Shown piece after piece: positions 27,060-39,245 of a stretch of DNA of 64,000 bases (position 1 is the first letter of the stretch; each line of letters starts with the position of its first letter). A program made the position numbers and the translations under genes. The notes beneath the pieces were generated by a model. That model was given only the letters and a program-made list of their open reading frames with translations, had not been told where the DNA came from and searched no databases. This DNA is from Tachypleus tridentatus (taxonomy: Eukaryota; Arthropoda; Merostomata; Xiphosura; Limulidae): contig NC_134833.1 in the NCBI RefSeq assembly GCF_004210375.1, forward strand, positions 140,360,127 to 140,424,126, read 5' to 3'.

Positions 27060-28300
27060 AGACCAAGAGCTCTTATTATACTCTAGAAGAATAGTGAACT
27101 ATTCGAAAGTGCTCGAGTTTTGGATCTCGTTTGAAAACCTTTCTTGAAACATTGTTCTCCAACATGTTATCATCCCATCCAAATTTTAAAGTTTACTAAA
27201 CACTTCACTGAAGTATAATCTACTTGGATGATGGATTATCTAACATACAATAATGGTGATAGTGCTTTATGAAGGCAACTATTGGAAGCAATTCTTTATT
27301 TATCATATAGTATCCATTTTTGAGAGCTGTGAGCATATGCCTAGCATATGCAGATACACATTATATTCTATCTCACAAATGTGATAATACGGCTCCAACT
27401 CCATTGTCACAGATATCTGTGTAAAAAACAAATTGAGGTAGGTCCTGACAGAGGTAGGCAAGTACTACAGCATTCACGAAAGCAAGCTCTTAGAGATCAG
27501 AATGTCTGATCAAAGTGTGCATTTATTTTCATGAGATCTGACAATGGTGTTGCTGTTTTTGAGAAGCTGGCTACAAATCATCAGTAGTATGATATGAAGC
27601 TAAAGAACTGCAAATTCCTTGCTTCATCATGTCTCGAGGCCAATTTTAACCAAGTATTCTGAAACTCACTCTCTCCCCACAACGTGACTGATAAAATCTG
27701 CTTACATTCACATGACAAACATTTTATTACCATTCAAGTCTGTGACTTTGTATATACTGAAATACCGTCTTTAGGCTCACAGACATGGATTTGAAAGTGC
27801 AATCGACCACCAAATATTGTTGACGTACACTAGGCACTTCTTCCATTGTAATTCCTTGAGAATAAACTCTATCAGCCACTATAAACCTGCTGGCACATTA
27901 CACAGACCAAATGGAGTGATGCTAAAAGCAATATTAGTCCAGCTTTCGTCATCTACCTTGAATTGAAAGTATTCAAACGCCAGATCCAAGTTTTTAATCA
28001 ATGGGAAATTTCTAAAACATCAAAAAATTCATCTGCCCAAAGGAAGGGAAAGGCATTGTAGTTAAGTTACCACAACCACGCATGGAAGACAATTAAGCAC
28101 TTTTCAAAGACTGTATGACTCCATCCTGCAGTATCCACTGTATTTCAACATTTATGACCTATCTAATGCTCCAACTACGTCAGCATATTGCCTGTGTTTG
28201 TATAATGTTGAGTTACCATTGTTCGTTTAAACGAACTGTCTAGTCCCACAAATACTTTGCCATATTCACCAAATAAATCACAGAGTTGATTTTGCTGTAT
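27060..28300 (-). pseudogene. Ty3/Gypsy pol remnant A (RT to RNase H)
   Basis: - strand. Near 28280-28175: LCDLFGEYGKVFVGLDSSFK and TQHYTNTGN, the segment before the RT domain. Near 27990-27900: LDLAFEYFQFKVDDES and ITPFGLCNVPAG, RT palm strands matching the usual LDLxSGYWQ and TPFGL.NAP. Near 27440-27200: FVFYTDICDNGVGAVLSHL and KELLPIVAFIKHYHHY, the RNase H domain. Multiple stops and frame changes throughout. The 107-bp array begins just downstream, where integrase would be expected. Confidence 0.75.
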
Positions 28301-30159
28301 GTGATACCTCTCAGCTTGAGTTGTAGACCCATTTGTTTCTGTAATATTTAGTCTGTCACCATTTGTCAAAATAAAGCCTGTATTCATTGGCTGTTTCAGT
28401 GCTCTCGCTCACAGGGCTAGAAAGATTATGAGATTCTCTAGGATCCTTGCTGTTTCTGTCTTTCAGAAACTCAATCACTTATCTTTGCACCTTTATCAGC
28501 ACATACCAAGCTCCAACTGGCTCTGACAGGGCTGGGCTACCACTGAACCCCTGGGTGTAAGCTATCTTTGTGCTCCCCTCCTAAAGCCAATAGCCAAGCA
28601 CACTTTGAGCTCTGTTCGTTTTTAGAGCATTTGCCACATTGCTTGTTGTTGGTGACCCAAAACCTGATAAATCAATAATCAGTATTGATACCATTGCCTA
28701 CTTTGCTGTTCGCCATAATGTTCACATTGTAATTGGGGAACATGAGCTGAGTCGTCAGCTGGATCAGATAGCTCTTCTATTGCAGGCTTCTTCCTATCTG
28801 ATAGCTGGTTTAAAGTGACTAACTTTGAAATGATGTCCTGATAGGCATTGATTTCACAAGAGAGATTATGTTCCTCACTCCTATGTGCTGTTACATAAGT
28901 TCATTGTAAAGTTCATAAATAAATATATCAACCAGAATGTCGTCCTTTTATGCCAAGACAATTACCAAATATATCTTACTATGTAATTGACACAGATCAT
29001 CCACATAGATGGCCACTCTCATGGTACTTATTGCCTTATGAGCTTTGAACTTGGACCAATAGATTGTGTGATTCTCCACTGGGTCAAATCTGCAACACAA
29101 CTTATGCATGAATGCTTTTTATTCGTTTAGATGTTTAACATCATTTTGTACTAGTTAATCTCAGAGCGAAATGTTGCACAGTCTGTTTCTGAGTCGATAC
29201 ATTCTATAAATGTTTGGAAAACTGGTACAGACCTTATCTTGTCATTCCCTTGAACATCAGATGTGATACGCTGGGACAAAGCCTCTCTATCATAATAGAA
29301 AGAGATGGTTCTGAACAGAAGCTACTCGCATGGAATCAAACATTCACACAACCAATTAGTTCCTGTTCCGGAGTTACAGTGCAGTAAGCTATTTGAAATG
29401 GTTTGTGTATAACCCAGGTGTTGTGAGACACCATATACATTCCTGAAAGGTATCGCACCTCATGGTTCATAGGCTTCAACTGTTGTTGCTCATTGCCTCA
29501 CCTACCAAGAAGACAACTCCAACTGGTAGAATTCATCCACTAGTAGCATATTCAGCCCAATTCACTAGTTGCTGATGGTATTAATCAGAGTTGAAGCTGT
29601 TGTGCTCTAGCTGGCAACAGTCAAAGAATTTGATATAGACCTTTTCATGTGGTCTCAAACTTGTTGCAATTAGTTAGTTGAGAGGTACATGATGTTAAGA
29701 GCAAGCGTGTTTACTGGAGTAGACCTAGAATATTCTAAGTTTTGGTGTCAACTTTTCTACTACATTCGAAAATTGAAGAGTTGTTTCACGTGACTTAAAA
29801 ACACAAAGAGTTGTTTCCAGTTGGCAGAGTCAATCAGTCACTTTGTCTTAATTTTGGTAAAGTATTTAGATCTCTGTTAGTTATCATAATATTGAGACAC
29901 TTTGTATAAGTAAATTTATTTCTTACAGTAGTGTGGTGCAGTTAGTATCACTTGCAAACGTGTTCAAGCTTACAATAACGTAAAAAAACAAATAGATAAG
30001 AGTACGAAAAATACAATGATACTTTATGTCCTAAACATTACTGATTATGGTGTGTTACCAGCGGATTCATACAATGGTGCTCAACAGTCCATTAGCAACA
30101 GTGGAATATTTTGATTTTAATAACATCCTTGGTATGGATGTTATCGCTCTACTTGTTTT
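28301..30159. other. Stretch between the two Gypsy remnants
   Basis: Probably very decayed gag/protease of remnant A on the - strand (for example Glu/Asp-rich IEELSDPADDSAHVPQL near 28740-28790), but no motif is firm. No host gene seen. Confidence 0.4.
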
Positions 30160-31720
30160 GTCAACTTACACTTGCCAATATTAACTGTAACAATCGAATG
30201 TTGAAATACATTTGAATCCAGACAGAGCATCAAAAGTAGAAAGAATCTTTATCATTGGGTATGCATTCTTTTTTATAACTTCTTCCACTTTCTGATAATC
30301 CACACAGAACATTATAAACCTATCTTTCTTTTTCACAATTACAATAGGTATGATTCAAGGACTAGTACTCATTTCTATCGCTCCTTGTTCCTTCATGTCT
30401 TCTATTCGTTGAAAGCCTCGGCCTGTTTTGCACGTAAAAGATGTCTGGCTAATTTATGTCTTACTGACAGTATCAGTTTTGAGGGATACTTTACTTATTT
30501 AATATAATTAATGAAATCTACTGGAAAAATGTATCTTGATATTCCATCAACAAGATACGCTTAGAGCTTCACTCTATTACAGTCAAATCAGTAGATATAA
30601 ATTTATTTTAACAGATGCCGGTATAAATATTTCATTTCTTGATTGCTCACCTTTCTTTCATAAGTAGTTTAACCTCTGGTGTAGTTATTTCCAGGAAGTG
30701 CACAGGGATCTCCGGGTCATAGAGTGTGACGATATTTCTCATCCATGTCTCTGCATAACGTTTATTCCAAATAACCATTATTCCCTAATGTCAGTCGTTA
30801 AATATTATGAGGTATAGAGAAATTTCAAACTCCAAATTTTCCCTTTGATGAAGTTCAATGTAACATTTGTTATTGATATAACTCCCTGTTCTTTCTTTAT
30901 CTATCGAGACAATTTTCCCCTTTCTTTATAAAATTGGGTCAAACAATCATAGCTATAAAAGCCAGTGTAAATTAGGATACTATAATATATCCCATCAATA
31001 CACCTGGACATTCGTAGACTGTTTTTAAACAATAAATGTTTTATGTTATTTGGAACAGGTAGGATATTCTCAGCTGAGCTTCTCCCCATAAATTCAATTA
31101 ATTCCTGATTACCTATGTCTGGTTAGCCATTTGTTCTTCTTTTGATCTGATGGAGCTCGAAGACTCAGCTCTGAAATTAGTATCTCCACGGTGTCCTACA
31201 TCTATAATAATTTCCTCTTTCTAGCATTCTTTGTGAAGAGTTTTTACTTTCTACAAGCTTTTGTATGAAGTTTTTGGCTATTTGCTCTTTCTAGTTACTC
31301 TTGAAACACTTATTGTTTTGTGGTTTATTCTCTCCATTCTTTGTAATTAGCTGTCTAATAAATCCCTTAAATTCTTCCACATTATTATCAGTGTTAATTT
31401 GTGTTTCAGTATTACCCAGTCTTATGATTCCATACATTAGAGGTCGCTTCATTAATTCTTTATCTACAGCCTTAATGAATTCTTATTCCGATGCCAATTG
31501 GATAGCTTTCTATAAGAATGCACAAATACTTGTTTTGGCATTTAGAAATTGGTTACATGCCAACGAATCCTTCATTTCACGACAAATGTTTATGCATGAT
31601 AATCGGACAAACATTTCCAAATTTTCTGAAAGTTTGATCATTACTTTCCACTTGACTCTGAATGATTATTTTTCTTTTGTTACTTCATACCTGTTGGATA
31701 AATTAAGTTATAAGTAATTA
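30160..31720 (-). pseudogene. Ty3/Gypsy remnant B (gag end, protease, RT start)
   Basis: - strand. Near 31089-30901: IDGIYYSILIYTGF resembles an aspartic protease flap and active-site region with the catalytic DTG altered to YTG. Near 30430-30170: IVKKKDRFIMFCVDYQKVE followed by KKNAYPMIKI, the start of the RT fingers. Upstream (31720-31300) is a decayed stretch resembling the C-terminal part of gag. Frames are broken repeatedly. It overlaps remnant A in domain content, so there are at least two separate elements here. Confidence 0.6.
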
Positions 31721-31766
31721 CTATAGTTATTGAGGCACTAATCTGAAAGAATACTTAAGGTAGTTA

Positions 31767-32046
31767 GGTCGGGCATGGCCAGATGGGTTAAGGCGTTCGA
31801 CTCGTAATCTGAGAGTCGTGGATTCGAATCCCTGTTGCACCAAACATGCTCGCCCTTTCAGCCGTAGGGATGTTATAATGTTACGGTCAATCCCACTAAT
31901 CGTTGGTAAAAACGTAGCCCAAGAGTTGGCGGTGGGTGGTGATGACTAGCTGTCTTCCCTCTAGACTTACACTGCTAAATTAGAGACGGCTAGCGCAGAT
32001 AGTCTTCGTGTACCCTTGCGTGAAATTCAAAAACAAACAAAACAAA
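31767..32046 (+). repeat. tRNA-derived SINE (family 1)
   Basis: Full-length: head ggtcgggcatggccagatgg, box B ggattcgaatccc, tail aaacaaacaaaac. Lies within decayed Gypsy sequence. Confidence 0.92.
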
Positions 32047-32304
32047 CTTAAGGTAGTCAAAGCTGGTCCTTGTTCGAAATGATCTTGGAACGACAGTTTG
32101 TTGGTTTCTTGATTGAACCGACCAGCTAAGTTCTGGAATTTGACTTGTTAGTGTCATGACAAAAATAGTTTAACTAGGTCCTTCATGGACAGGTGGTACA
32201 ACAAAAGCGGTAAGTTTTTCTATTCCATACTTGATAATAGATGATGTTTTAGAATGAGACTCTGGAGCAAGAGGTACAGTTGTTTTACAGTTAATCATTA
32301 GTTT

Positions 32305-32760
32305 CTCAGGTGTATCATTCTGACACTAATATTCTTTTCTACTTCATTCATGTTCTGTTTTATCTTTATGATTCTTTCTTTACTCCACTTTGGACTTCAT
32401 CAACGTACCTTTCTACTTTCCTTTTGACTTTGTCAATATCCTTTTGTACTAATTATATCTTGTCGTTAGAGCAGTTTTTCTTTACATCCCTAATAATTTC
32501 ATCAGTCCTGTCTTCAATCAGCTTTATTTTCATTATTTCTTAAACACTACGTCTCTTTCTTTTAACCTTTTTTCAATTCTTTAATTTACTTCTTGAAATC
32601 CCTTAAATATTTGGTTTCTTCTTGTTTATCTTGAAGTTTCCTGTCTCACCTTTCATCGTCTCTTTTAGGTCTTTTTAATTTTCTATTTCTTTTCTTTAAA
32701 TTCTCTTTTTTCTTTCTTGTTTTAGTAATTTCATCATCTCAAGTAATGCTTCACTCTGAA
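32305..32760 (-). pseudogene. Lys/Glu-rich coiled-coil remnant, probably Gypsy gag
   Basis: The - strand reads a Lys/Arg/Glu-rich sequence (LEMMKLLKQERKKRENLKK and later DKQEETKYLRDFKK) with several stops. A very similar pyrimidine-rich stretch occurs at 46885-47110, next to the Penelope insertion, suggesting a second copy of the same gag-like sequence. Assignment rests on position and composition only. Confidence 0.35.
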
Positions 32761-32764
32761 CAAG

Positions 32765-32985
32765 CTGTCTTTAAGTTAGCAGTGTAAGACTAGATGGAAG
32801 GCAACTAGTCATCACCACCAACCGCCAACTCTTCGGCTACTATTTTACCAACGAATAGTGGGATTGACCATCACTTTATAACATCTCCATGGCTGAAAGG
32901 GTGAGCATGTTTGGTGTGACGAGATTTGAATCCGGGACCCTCAAATTACGAGTCGAGCGTCTTAACCATCTGGCCATGCCGGGCC
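32765..32985 (-). repeat. tRNA-derived SINE (family 1), 3' shortened
   Basis: Reverse copy ending at the complement of ggcccggcatggccagatgg. It lacks the last part of the body and the tail. Confidence 0.9.
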
Positions 32986-33173
32986 ACCAAAACATTAATA
33001 ATATAGTTTATAACATTACCACAAGGTCTATTATAAGGAGGTAGAAACCCCATAAACATCAGATGTTATATGCTACTGTGATATTCCGAATATGCAGTAC
33101 CTACTATAGAGAACAAAGCATCCAAAATATATCAATCTCAATAACATTTTAGAACAAGTGCTTTTAACTAAAC

Positions 33174-33372
33174 TACATGCTCGCCCTTTCAGCCGTGGGG
33201 CGTTATAATGTGACGGTCAATACCACTATTCGTTGGTAAAAGAGTAGCCCAAGAGTTGGCAGTGGGTGGTGATGACTAGCTGCCTTCCCTCTAGTCTTAC
33301 ATTACTAAATTAGGGACGGCTAGCGCAGATAGCCCTCGAGTAGCTTTGCGCGAAATTCAAAACAAACAAGCT
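33174..33372 (+). repeat. SINE family 1, lacking its tRNA-like head
   Basis: Starts at acatgctcgccctttcagcc and runs to the tail, a 5'-truncated copy as expected from incomplete reverse transcription. Confidence 0.9.
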
Positions 33373-35022
33373 AACTAACTAAACTGCAAAAAATAAATAA
33401 AATTAATTGGTGAAAAATAAAAAGTCCTATATATCTAACGCAGGTAGAAAACATACAACATACTATAGGCCTATATATCACAATAAAAACAAAAGCATTT
33501 CATTTATTCAGCTTCAAGTTCCATGTTTCTTCTAACGAATGAAAGACTTAAGTCACAAACAAACACACTACATAGAAATTATATTTTGTTCGTTGTCTCG
33601 CAAGCAAATCAGCAACTGACAAACTGGATAAATTATAAACTGATAACTTGTTAGCTAGCAGTTTCACTTACTAACCCTAGCCAAATACGCTGTTTATATC
33701 TGGTTCAAGATCCTTTGAAACTTTGGAAAAAATTTCTTATGTTAAGACACGTGCTCACTACCGAACGTCAGACCTCTTTTTACCCAAACAACAATGTAAA
33801 CGTCTAAGTTAAAACCATAATCTACAGCAATATTATTCTTTGTAAACACAAAATCGTAACAAACACTGTCTCATTTGCACTTCATGATAGCTGGTTAAAT
33901 GTTACACTCTATAATTGACATAATTTGCTACGAGAGTTCATGTATTATTTACCTCTTCACGTCCTACTTGTCTTGTCAACATGAATGTTACCTGTACACA
34001 AATGATGGTTTGAAATTTTGGGTTCTTTTAAAACGGATATGAATTATTATTCTCACAATGACCTTCCTACCTTGATCGGCTAATTATCCCCGCTGAAAAT
34101 CAGGTTGAACTAATTTTCACCATACCATTATCCTAGATTCAATACAACATAAACTTCACTAGATGCTGGAAATTGCTTGTTTGATTGCAGGCTATTTGTT
34201 GGAACTGCAATGATAACAGTGACTTTCAAGGTTGTTGTCCCAAGTATTCCCATTAATATTGAGATTTTACTGGCTAAAGAAAACAACTAATAATTTTGAA
34301 ACAACAATGGACAATGCCAGCTGTTGTTAACCAAGATGGAAATGCAGCATTCTTGGGTGGACACAGTTGATTATAATTTTATGTGTTTTTTCTAAAGGAA
34401 TCAAACCTCGGACACAGTAGCTTCCACACGCCATTACTACACTCCAGTAGCTGTCACTATTGGAATAACTCAGCCACTGTACTTCGTGTGTTTCCTTTAC
34501 AATTTTGCTCTATCTCTGATAGTTGAAACTCTTTGTTTGTAATTAAGCACAATGCTGCACAATGGGCCAACTGTGCTCTGCTCGCCACTGGATTCTATCG
34601 TTGTAAGTCCACAGACATATCTCTGTAACACTGGTGGCAGGTGAAACAGACTGATAAGACAATTTCACAATCTTCCAGTACAGTATTTCTAAGGGAAGCA
34701 TTGATGTTATGAACTACAAATAAATTCAACAATTATCAAAAATTTAAAAGCTTTTGGTTTTAATCTTCATAATACATGATTACGTTGTATACAGATGTAA
34801 ATGCAATTCCAGAAAATGATAAAAGTAGTAAAAAAATGAGTGTATGTCAGACTGTTTTCCAGTCTCACCACCCTGATGCTCACTCGAAAAGTTTTAAACT
34901 ATTCTCTATTATTACCTGAAAAATCATAAATACATATATTGAATATACTGTAATTTGCAAATTAAATCAAGACAGAATGTTAAGTCAGAAGTAGCCAACA
35001 GACCAGGCGGAATTATCTATTA
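33373..35022. other. Stretch without recognised genes
   Basis: Holds only a rearranged family 2 SINE piece at about 34545-34640. Confidence 0.55.
34545..34640 (-). repeat. SINE family 2 fragment, rearranged
   Basis: Contains aatgggccaactgtgctctg and cgttgtaagtccacagacat, pieces of family 2 in reverse, with box B lost. Confidence 0.45.
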
Positions 35023-35302
35023 GTTTGTTTCTTTGTTTTTGAATTTCGCACAAAGCTACTCGAGGGCTATCTGTGCTAGCCGTCCCTAATTTAGCAGTGT
35101 AAGACTAGAGGGAAGGCAGCTAGTCATCACCACCGACCGCCAACTCTTGGGGTACTCTTTTACCAATGAATAGTGGGATTGACCGTCACATTATAACGCC
35201 CCCACCGCTGAAAGGGCGAGCATGTTCGGCGCGACGGGGATGCGAACCCGCGACCCTCAGATTACGAGTCGCACGCTTTAGCACGCTTGGCCATGCCGGG
35301 CC
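35023..35302 (-). repeat. tRNA-derived SINE (family 1)
   Basis: Full-length reverse copy of the aagcgtgctaaagcgtgcga sub-type, with a tail of gttt units. Confidence 0.92.
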
Positions 35303-35705
35303 CTATCTATTAGTACTTCTTGATTTAGATCCTTGGTCTGAAAGCGTTTTCCTTTGAATCGCCCTCAGACAGATAAGAAATGTTTCCAGCCTCGTGTTCA
35401 TTGTTTACAATTTTTTTTACTATGGTTCAGACTGACAGAGTTCAAGATTGTCTGGTAGCATATGCAGCTCGTCATCCCTGAAACATTTTAAATCGATACT
35501 AACTGTTGATAAAATTAACTTTATTATTGTGGCCAGATGAAAGTGCACCTGCCATGACCTTCTAGAGTGTTTAATTTAAAATGTAATTTGACCACTTTAT
35601 TAGTAAAGTATCTCAAAAACCATGGCATCTCTCTCTCGGGATTTAGGTTATCATATGTACCCTGGAGGGTCTTTGACCTCTTCCTCCTAGTACTTCTCTC
35701 TCCAT

Positions 35706-36097
35706 TTAGGCTCCTTCCCCTCGACTTATACGGGCGTGTTAGCTGTCTTTCGGCATGAAGGTCACCCTCTTTGCGTGAGTGGCACACAGGTTAGTGTCTT
35801 CGAAGAGACCCACCAAGTATGCCTCACTAGCCTTCTGAAGAGCCATCACAGCAGAGCTTTGGAATCTCATGTCAGTCTTAAAGTTCTGGACAATTTCTCT
35901 CACCAGTCTCTGAAAAGGTAGTTTTCGAAAGAGCAGCTCACAGGATTTCTGGTATGGACGGATTTCACGTAGGGTTCCGGAACTGTAACGATGACGTTTC
36001 TTTACACCTCCTGTGGCTGGAGCAGCTTTAGTGGCCAGTTGTTTTATTGGTGCTTTCCGCCCGTGGATTTTCTTGCAGTTTGTTTCGTGCGAGCCAT
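35706..36097 (-). pseudogene. Histone H3 pseudogene, frameshifted
   Basis: Starts at ATG (36097, - strand) with [15 protein letters not shown], the canonical H3 tail. A one-base deletion then shifts the frame. The next frame gives [31 protein letters not shown] and [18 protein letters not shown], then [19 protein letters not shown] and [15 protein letters not shown]. The [10 protein letters not shown] segment is H3.2-like rather than H3.3-like. Further breaks follow FMPKDS, and a stop matching the end of the ORF is at 35706-35708. Span is 392 bp against about 411 for an intact gene. No intron is seen, so it may be a retrocopy or a decayed member of a histone cluster. No other core histone was recognised nearby. 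Confidence 0.85.
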
Positions 36098-36174
36098 AAT
36101 TAAGTTTTTCCGTGCTGTATTACAAGTACGTAGTACTATACAAACGTGGCAGGAAAACGTACTTTGTCGTTTAT

Positions 36175-36428
36175 TAAATTTCGCGCGAATCTACTTTAGA
36201 ACCATCTGAATTCGAAATTGATCATTAACCATCCGTAATTCAGAAGTGATAGACTCGAGGGAGCGCCGCTAATCAACACCACCCCCACTGCAAGCGATAA
36301 ATGAATAGAAGAATTGACCGTAGCATTATAATACCCCACGATTTAAAAGAAAACTTCTTCTGCAGTAGAATTAGAATACACAATCAGCAAGGTGAGTGCT
36401 CTGACCACCAGATTATGCCACACCAAAC
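36175..36428 (-). repeat. SINE family 1, highly diverged
   Basis: Reverse copy recognisable by aaatttcgcgcgaatctact, the cactgcaagcgataaatgaat block and a worn head at the right end. Adjacent to the 5' end of the H3 pseudogene. Confidence 0.6.
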
Positions 36429-36920
36429 ACGAAATTTGTAATCCAAAATTTTATACTATCTGAATTTTACTTCACTAATTTCAAACTTCAGAAATGTATA
36501 ACCCTAATAATAGGCTTCCATACTTTACAATCAATTAGAAATACCAATTCATTACAAGTATTTGATTTTGGTGGCCATGGAATAACAATCTGTTGTAGTT
36601 CCTTCTTAAGCAAACTTTGCACTTCTGCTTGAGCGTTTACAGGAATTTTAAGGTATCTTCAGCTCACTTAAAAAATTATAATAGTTTTAGGACATCCTAT
36701 TCTAGTGAATGTTACATATTTATGTTATAAAATGCATATTTGAAAGCTACGTGAATTATTTTTGTAAATTCAAATTTACGAAAAGCATCAGACCTAGGCT
36801 TCATGCAAAGATCACGTGTTGTTTTTGTGAAACAGCTAATGGATCCTCTGTGATTTATTCAAGAAACGCTATTCGTATACAGGCAATAGAAATAAAAGAA
36901 AACAGAAAAGTTAACAATCA

Positions 36921-37052
36921 GTGATGACGAGAAACCCACTTGTTGAGAAATTTATATGCAAAAACGGCTCGTTTGGGCTGAGAAAACACTTTTACATAGA
37001 AGAGCGAACAACGTTTCGACCTTCTTCGGTCATCGTCAGGTTCACAAAAAGT
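36921..37052 (-). mobile_element. Solo Penelope terminal fragment with hammerhead-like motif
   Basis: About 130 bp matching the left tip of the element at 43983 (cagtgatg.cgagaaacccac, then the gcaaaaacggctcgtttggg block). The 42-nt hammerhead-like motif is at 37004-37045 on the - strand. No RT or GIY-YIG sequence is attached. A SINE begins about 20 bp to the right. Confidence 0.75.
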
Positions 37053-37070
37053 TAACAGAAAAGTTAACAG

Positions 37071-37344
37071 TTTGTTTGTTTGGAATTTCGCGCAAAGCTA
37101 CTCAAGGGCTATCTGCGCTAGTCGTCCCTAATTTAGCAGTGTAAGACTAGAGGGAAGGCAACTAGTCATCACCACCCACCGCCAACTCTTGGGCTACTCT
37201 TTTACCAACGAGTAGTTGGATTGACCGTCACATTATAACGCCCCCACGGCTGAAAGGGCAAACGTGTTTGGTGCGACGGGAATTCAAACCCGCAACCCTC
37301 AAATTACCAGTCGAACGCCTTAAGCTATCTGGCCATGCCGGGCC
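37071..37344 (-). repeat. tRNA-derived SINE (family 1)
   Basis: Full-length reverse copy beginning at tttgtttgtttggaatttcg and ending ctggccatgccgggcc, directly right of the solo Penelope end. Confidence 0.92.
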
Positions 37345-37370
37345 AAGTGAACAGTTAAATTGTTAATAGT

Positions 37371-37650
37371 TTGTTTGTTTGTTTGTTTTGAATTTCGCAC
37401 AAAGCTACTCGAGGGCTATCTGTGCTAGGCGTTCCTAATTTAGCAGTGTAAGACTAGAGGGAAGGCAGCTAGTCATCACCACCCACCGCCAACTCTTGGG
37501 CTACGAATAGCCCAACGAATAGTGGGATTGACCGTAACATTATAACGCCCCCACGGCTGAAAGAGCGAACATGTTTGGTGCGAAGGGGATGCGAACCCGC
37601 GACCCTTAGATTACGAGTCGCACGCCTTAACACGCTTGGCCACGCCGGGC
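37371..37650 (-). repeat. tRNA-derived SINE (family 1)
   Basis: Second full-length reverse copy 26 bp from the previous one, of a different head sub-type (acacgcttggccacgccggg), so it is a separate insertion, not a duplication. Confidence 0.92.
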
Positions 37651-38588
37651 TCTTGTTAATAGTTAATATTAGCATTCAATCCGAACAAGTTCTGCACTCA
37701 TATCATAACTAAAATTCAGCTTGATAGCTAATTAAATACATGTTTTTTACTTTTATTCATGTAAAAATTAGAATGTGTTGTTTTCTTCAGTTATGTAATC
37801 TCACTGTTAAAGGTTTTTTTTTTGCCATAGTAATAATAATATCTTATGAGTTTCAGCCAGTTTAAAAGGTCTAGATTAGTCTTAAATACATATATTAAAT
37901 AATAACTCAAAATAATCTTTGAAATAAACTTGTAATAATAAATCAAAATGAAGAAACCAATGACATGAGATATACTAAGTAATATATTGTGAACAAAAAT
38001 AATAGATAAATAATTATAATATATCTTACCTAGTGAACATAAGAATACCCACTGTCTGCTTAAGTACTGTCGTAGAAAAAATTGGTTTTGAAAATATAAT
38101 TTAGGATAAGCTATTAATTTGAGTGTTTAGTTGGTGATTCTGATATATAAATTCAAATATTGTACTGTGATTTTATCGAAAGAGTTTTTTGTTTTTGTTT
38201 TTTTTTCGAAAGTGAACTTCAGTTGATAAATCTATGTGGTTTTCTTTAGAAAACATTGATAATTCATTATTATAATAATGGTGCTATGCTCAACATTTTT
38301 AATGTCGTAATTTAGGTGCTAGCCAAAAAGCGTATGACGTTAAAGTCAAGGAAGTTTGTAATAGTAGGTGAATATTCTAAACTGACTTCACGAAAATCTT
38401 GATGCTTTGTGAAATTTGTAGAGTAAGAATTAATTATAAATGCAGCTGAAACAAACAACAAAGGAAACATGCTTGTAGAGAGAATAAGTGCGACAAAGAC
38501 ATGTTCAATACGACAGAGAGATGTTTTCTAGCCAGTTGAGTGAATCATTTAGTGTGTTTTCGTAAAATATTTGGATTCGAAGGAATTT
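37651..38588. other. AT-rich stretch without recognised features
   Basis: No open frame, repeat or RNA-like fold noticed between the paired SINEs and the 36-bp array. Confidence 0.55.
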
Positions 38589-38922
38589 CCGATGATAAAA
38601 GATGGGGTTATATCAACTCCCTTTCCGATGATAAAAGATGGGGTTATATCAACTCCCTCTCCGATGATAAAAGATGGGGTTATATCAACTCCCTTTCCGA
38701 TGATAAAAGATGGGGTTATATCAACTCCCTTTCCGATGATAAAGATGGGGTTATATCAACTCCCTTTCCGATGATAAAAGATGGGGTTATATCAACTCCC
38801 TTTCCGATGATAAAAGATGGGGTTATATCAACTCCCTTTCTGATGATAAAAGATGGGGTTATATCAACTCCCTTTCCAATGATAAAAGATGGGGTTATAT
38901 CAACTCCCTTTCTGATGATACT
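38589..38922 (+). repeat. 36-bp tandem repeat with open frames (12-residue unit)
   Basis: About nine copies of ccgatgataaaagatggggt plus tatatcaactcccttt. Because 36 is divisible by 3, open frames run through it in several phases; the + strand frame from 38540 repeats DDKRWGYINSLS. One copy lacks an A (near 38737), which switches the frame to DGVISTPFPMIK. No intron signals or homologous protein were recognised, so this is best read as a minisatellite, not a gene. Confidence 0.9.
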
Positions 38923-39154
38923 ACAGCATTTCGTTAAACGTTCTTTAACGCATTTCAGCCTCTCACCTGAATAATTTATTAATAGTAGTATTTTCCGCCT
39001 CGACAATAAACCTGTTATTTTACGTGAATTGGGAATTGAATTGAAGTATAACATTTTAAAAATAAACTACACGTACACCAATATTTGGTTGTACCGAAAT
39101 GTATTTTTATTGAATTGATTGATTGATTATTTGTAATTATATATGAGGCTATAC

Positions 39155-39245
39155 AATGGGCTATCTGCGCTCTGCTCATTAAGGGTATCGAAACCTGTTT
39201 TTTAGTAGTGGGAGTCCGAGGACATGCCGCTGCGCCACTGGGGAT
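39155..39245 (-). repeat. SINE family 2 fragment
   Basis: Reverse copy: gggctatctgcgctctgctc body, gtatcgaaacctg box B (rc) and a cgctgcgccactgggg head. Confidence 0.65.

Noticed and set aside
31301-31717. 138-codon + strand open frame, hydrophobic
   Set aside because: Antisense of decayed Gypsy sequence; no splice or family support.
36440-36700. Possible further Gypsy RT piece on the - strand (KIPVNAQAEVQSLLKKEL)
   Set aside because: The resemblance is confined to one short stretch; not enough to call.
38716-39054. - strand open frame through the 36-bp array
   Set aside because: It follows from the repeat length being a multiple of three.
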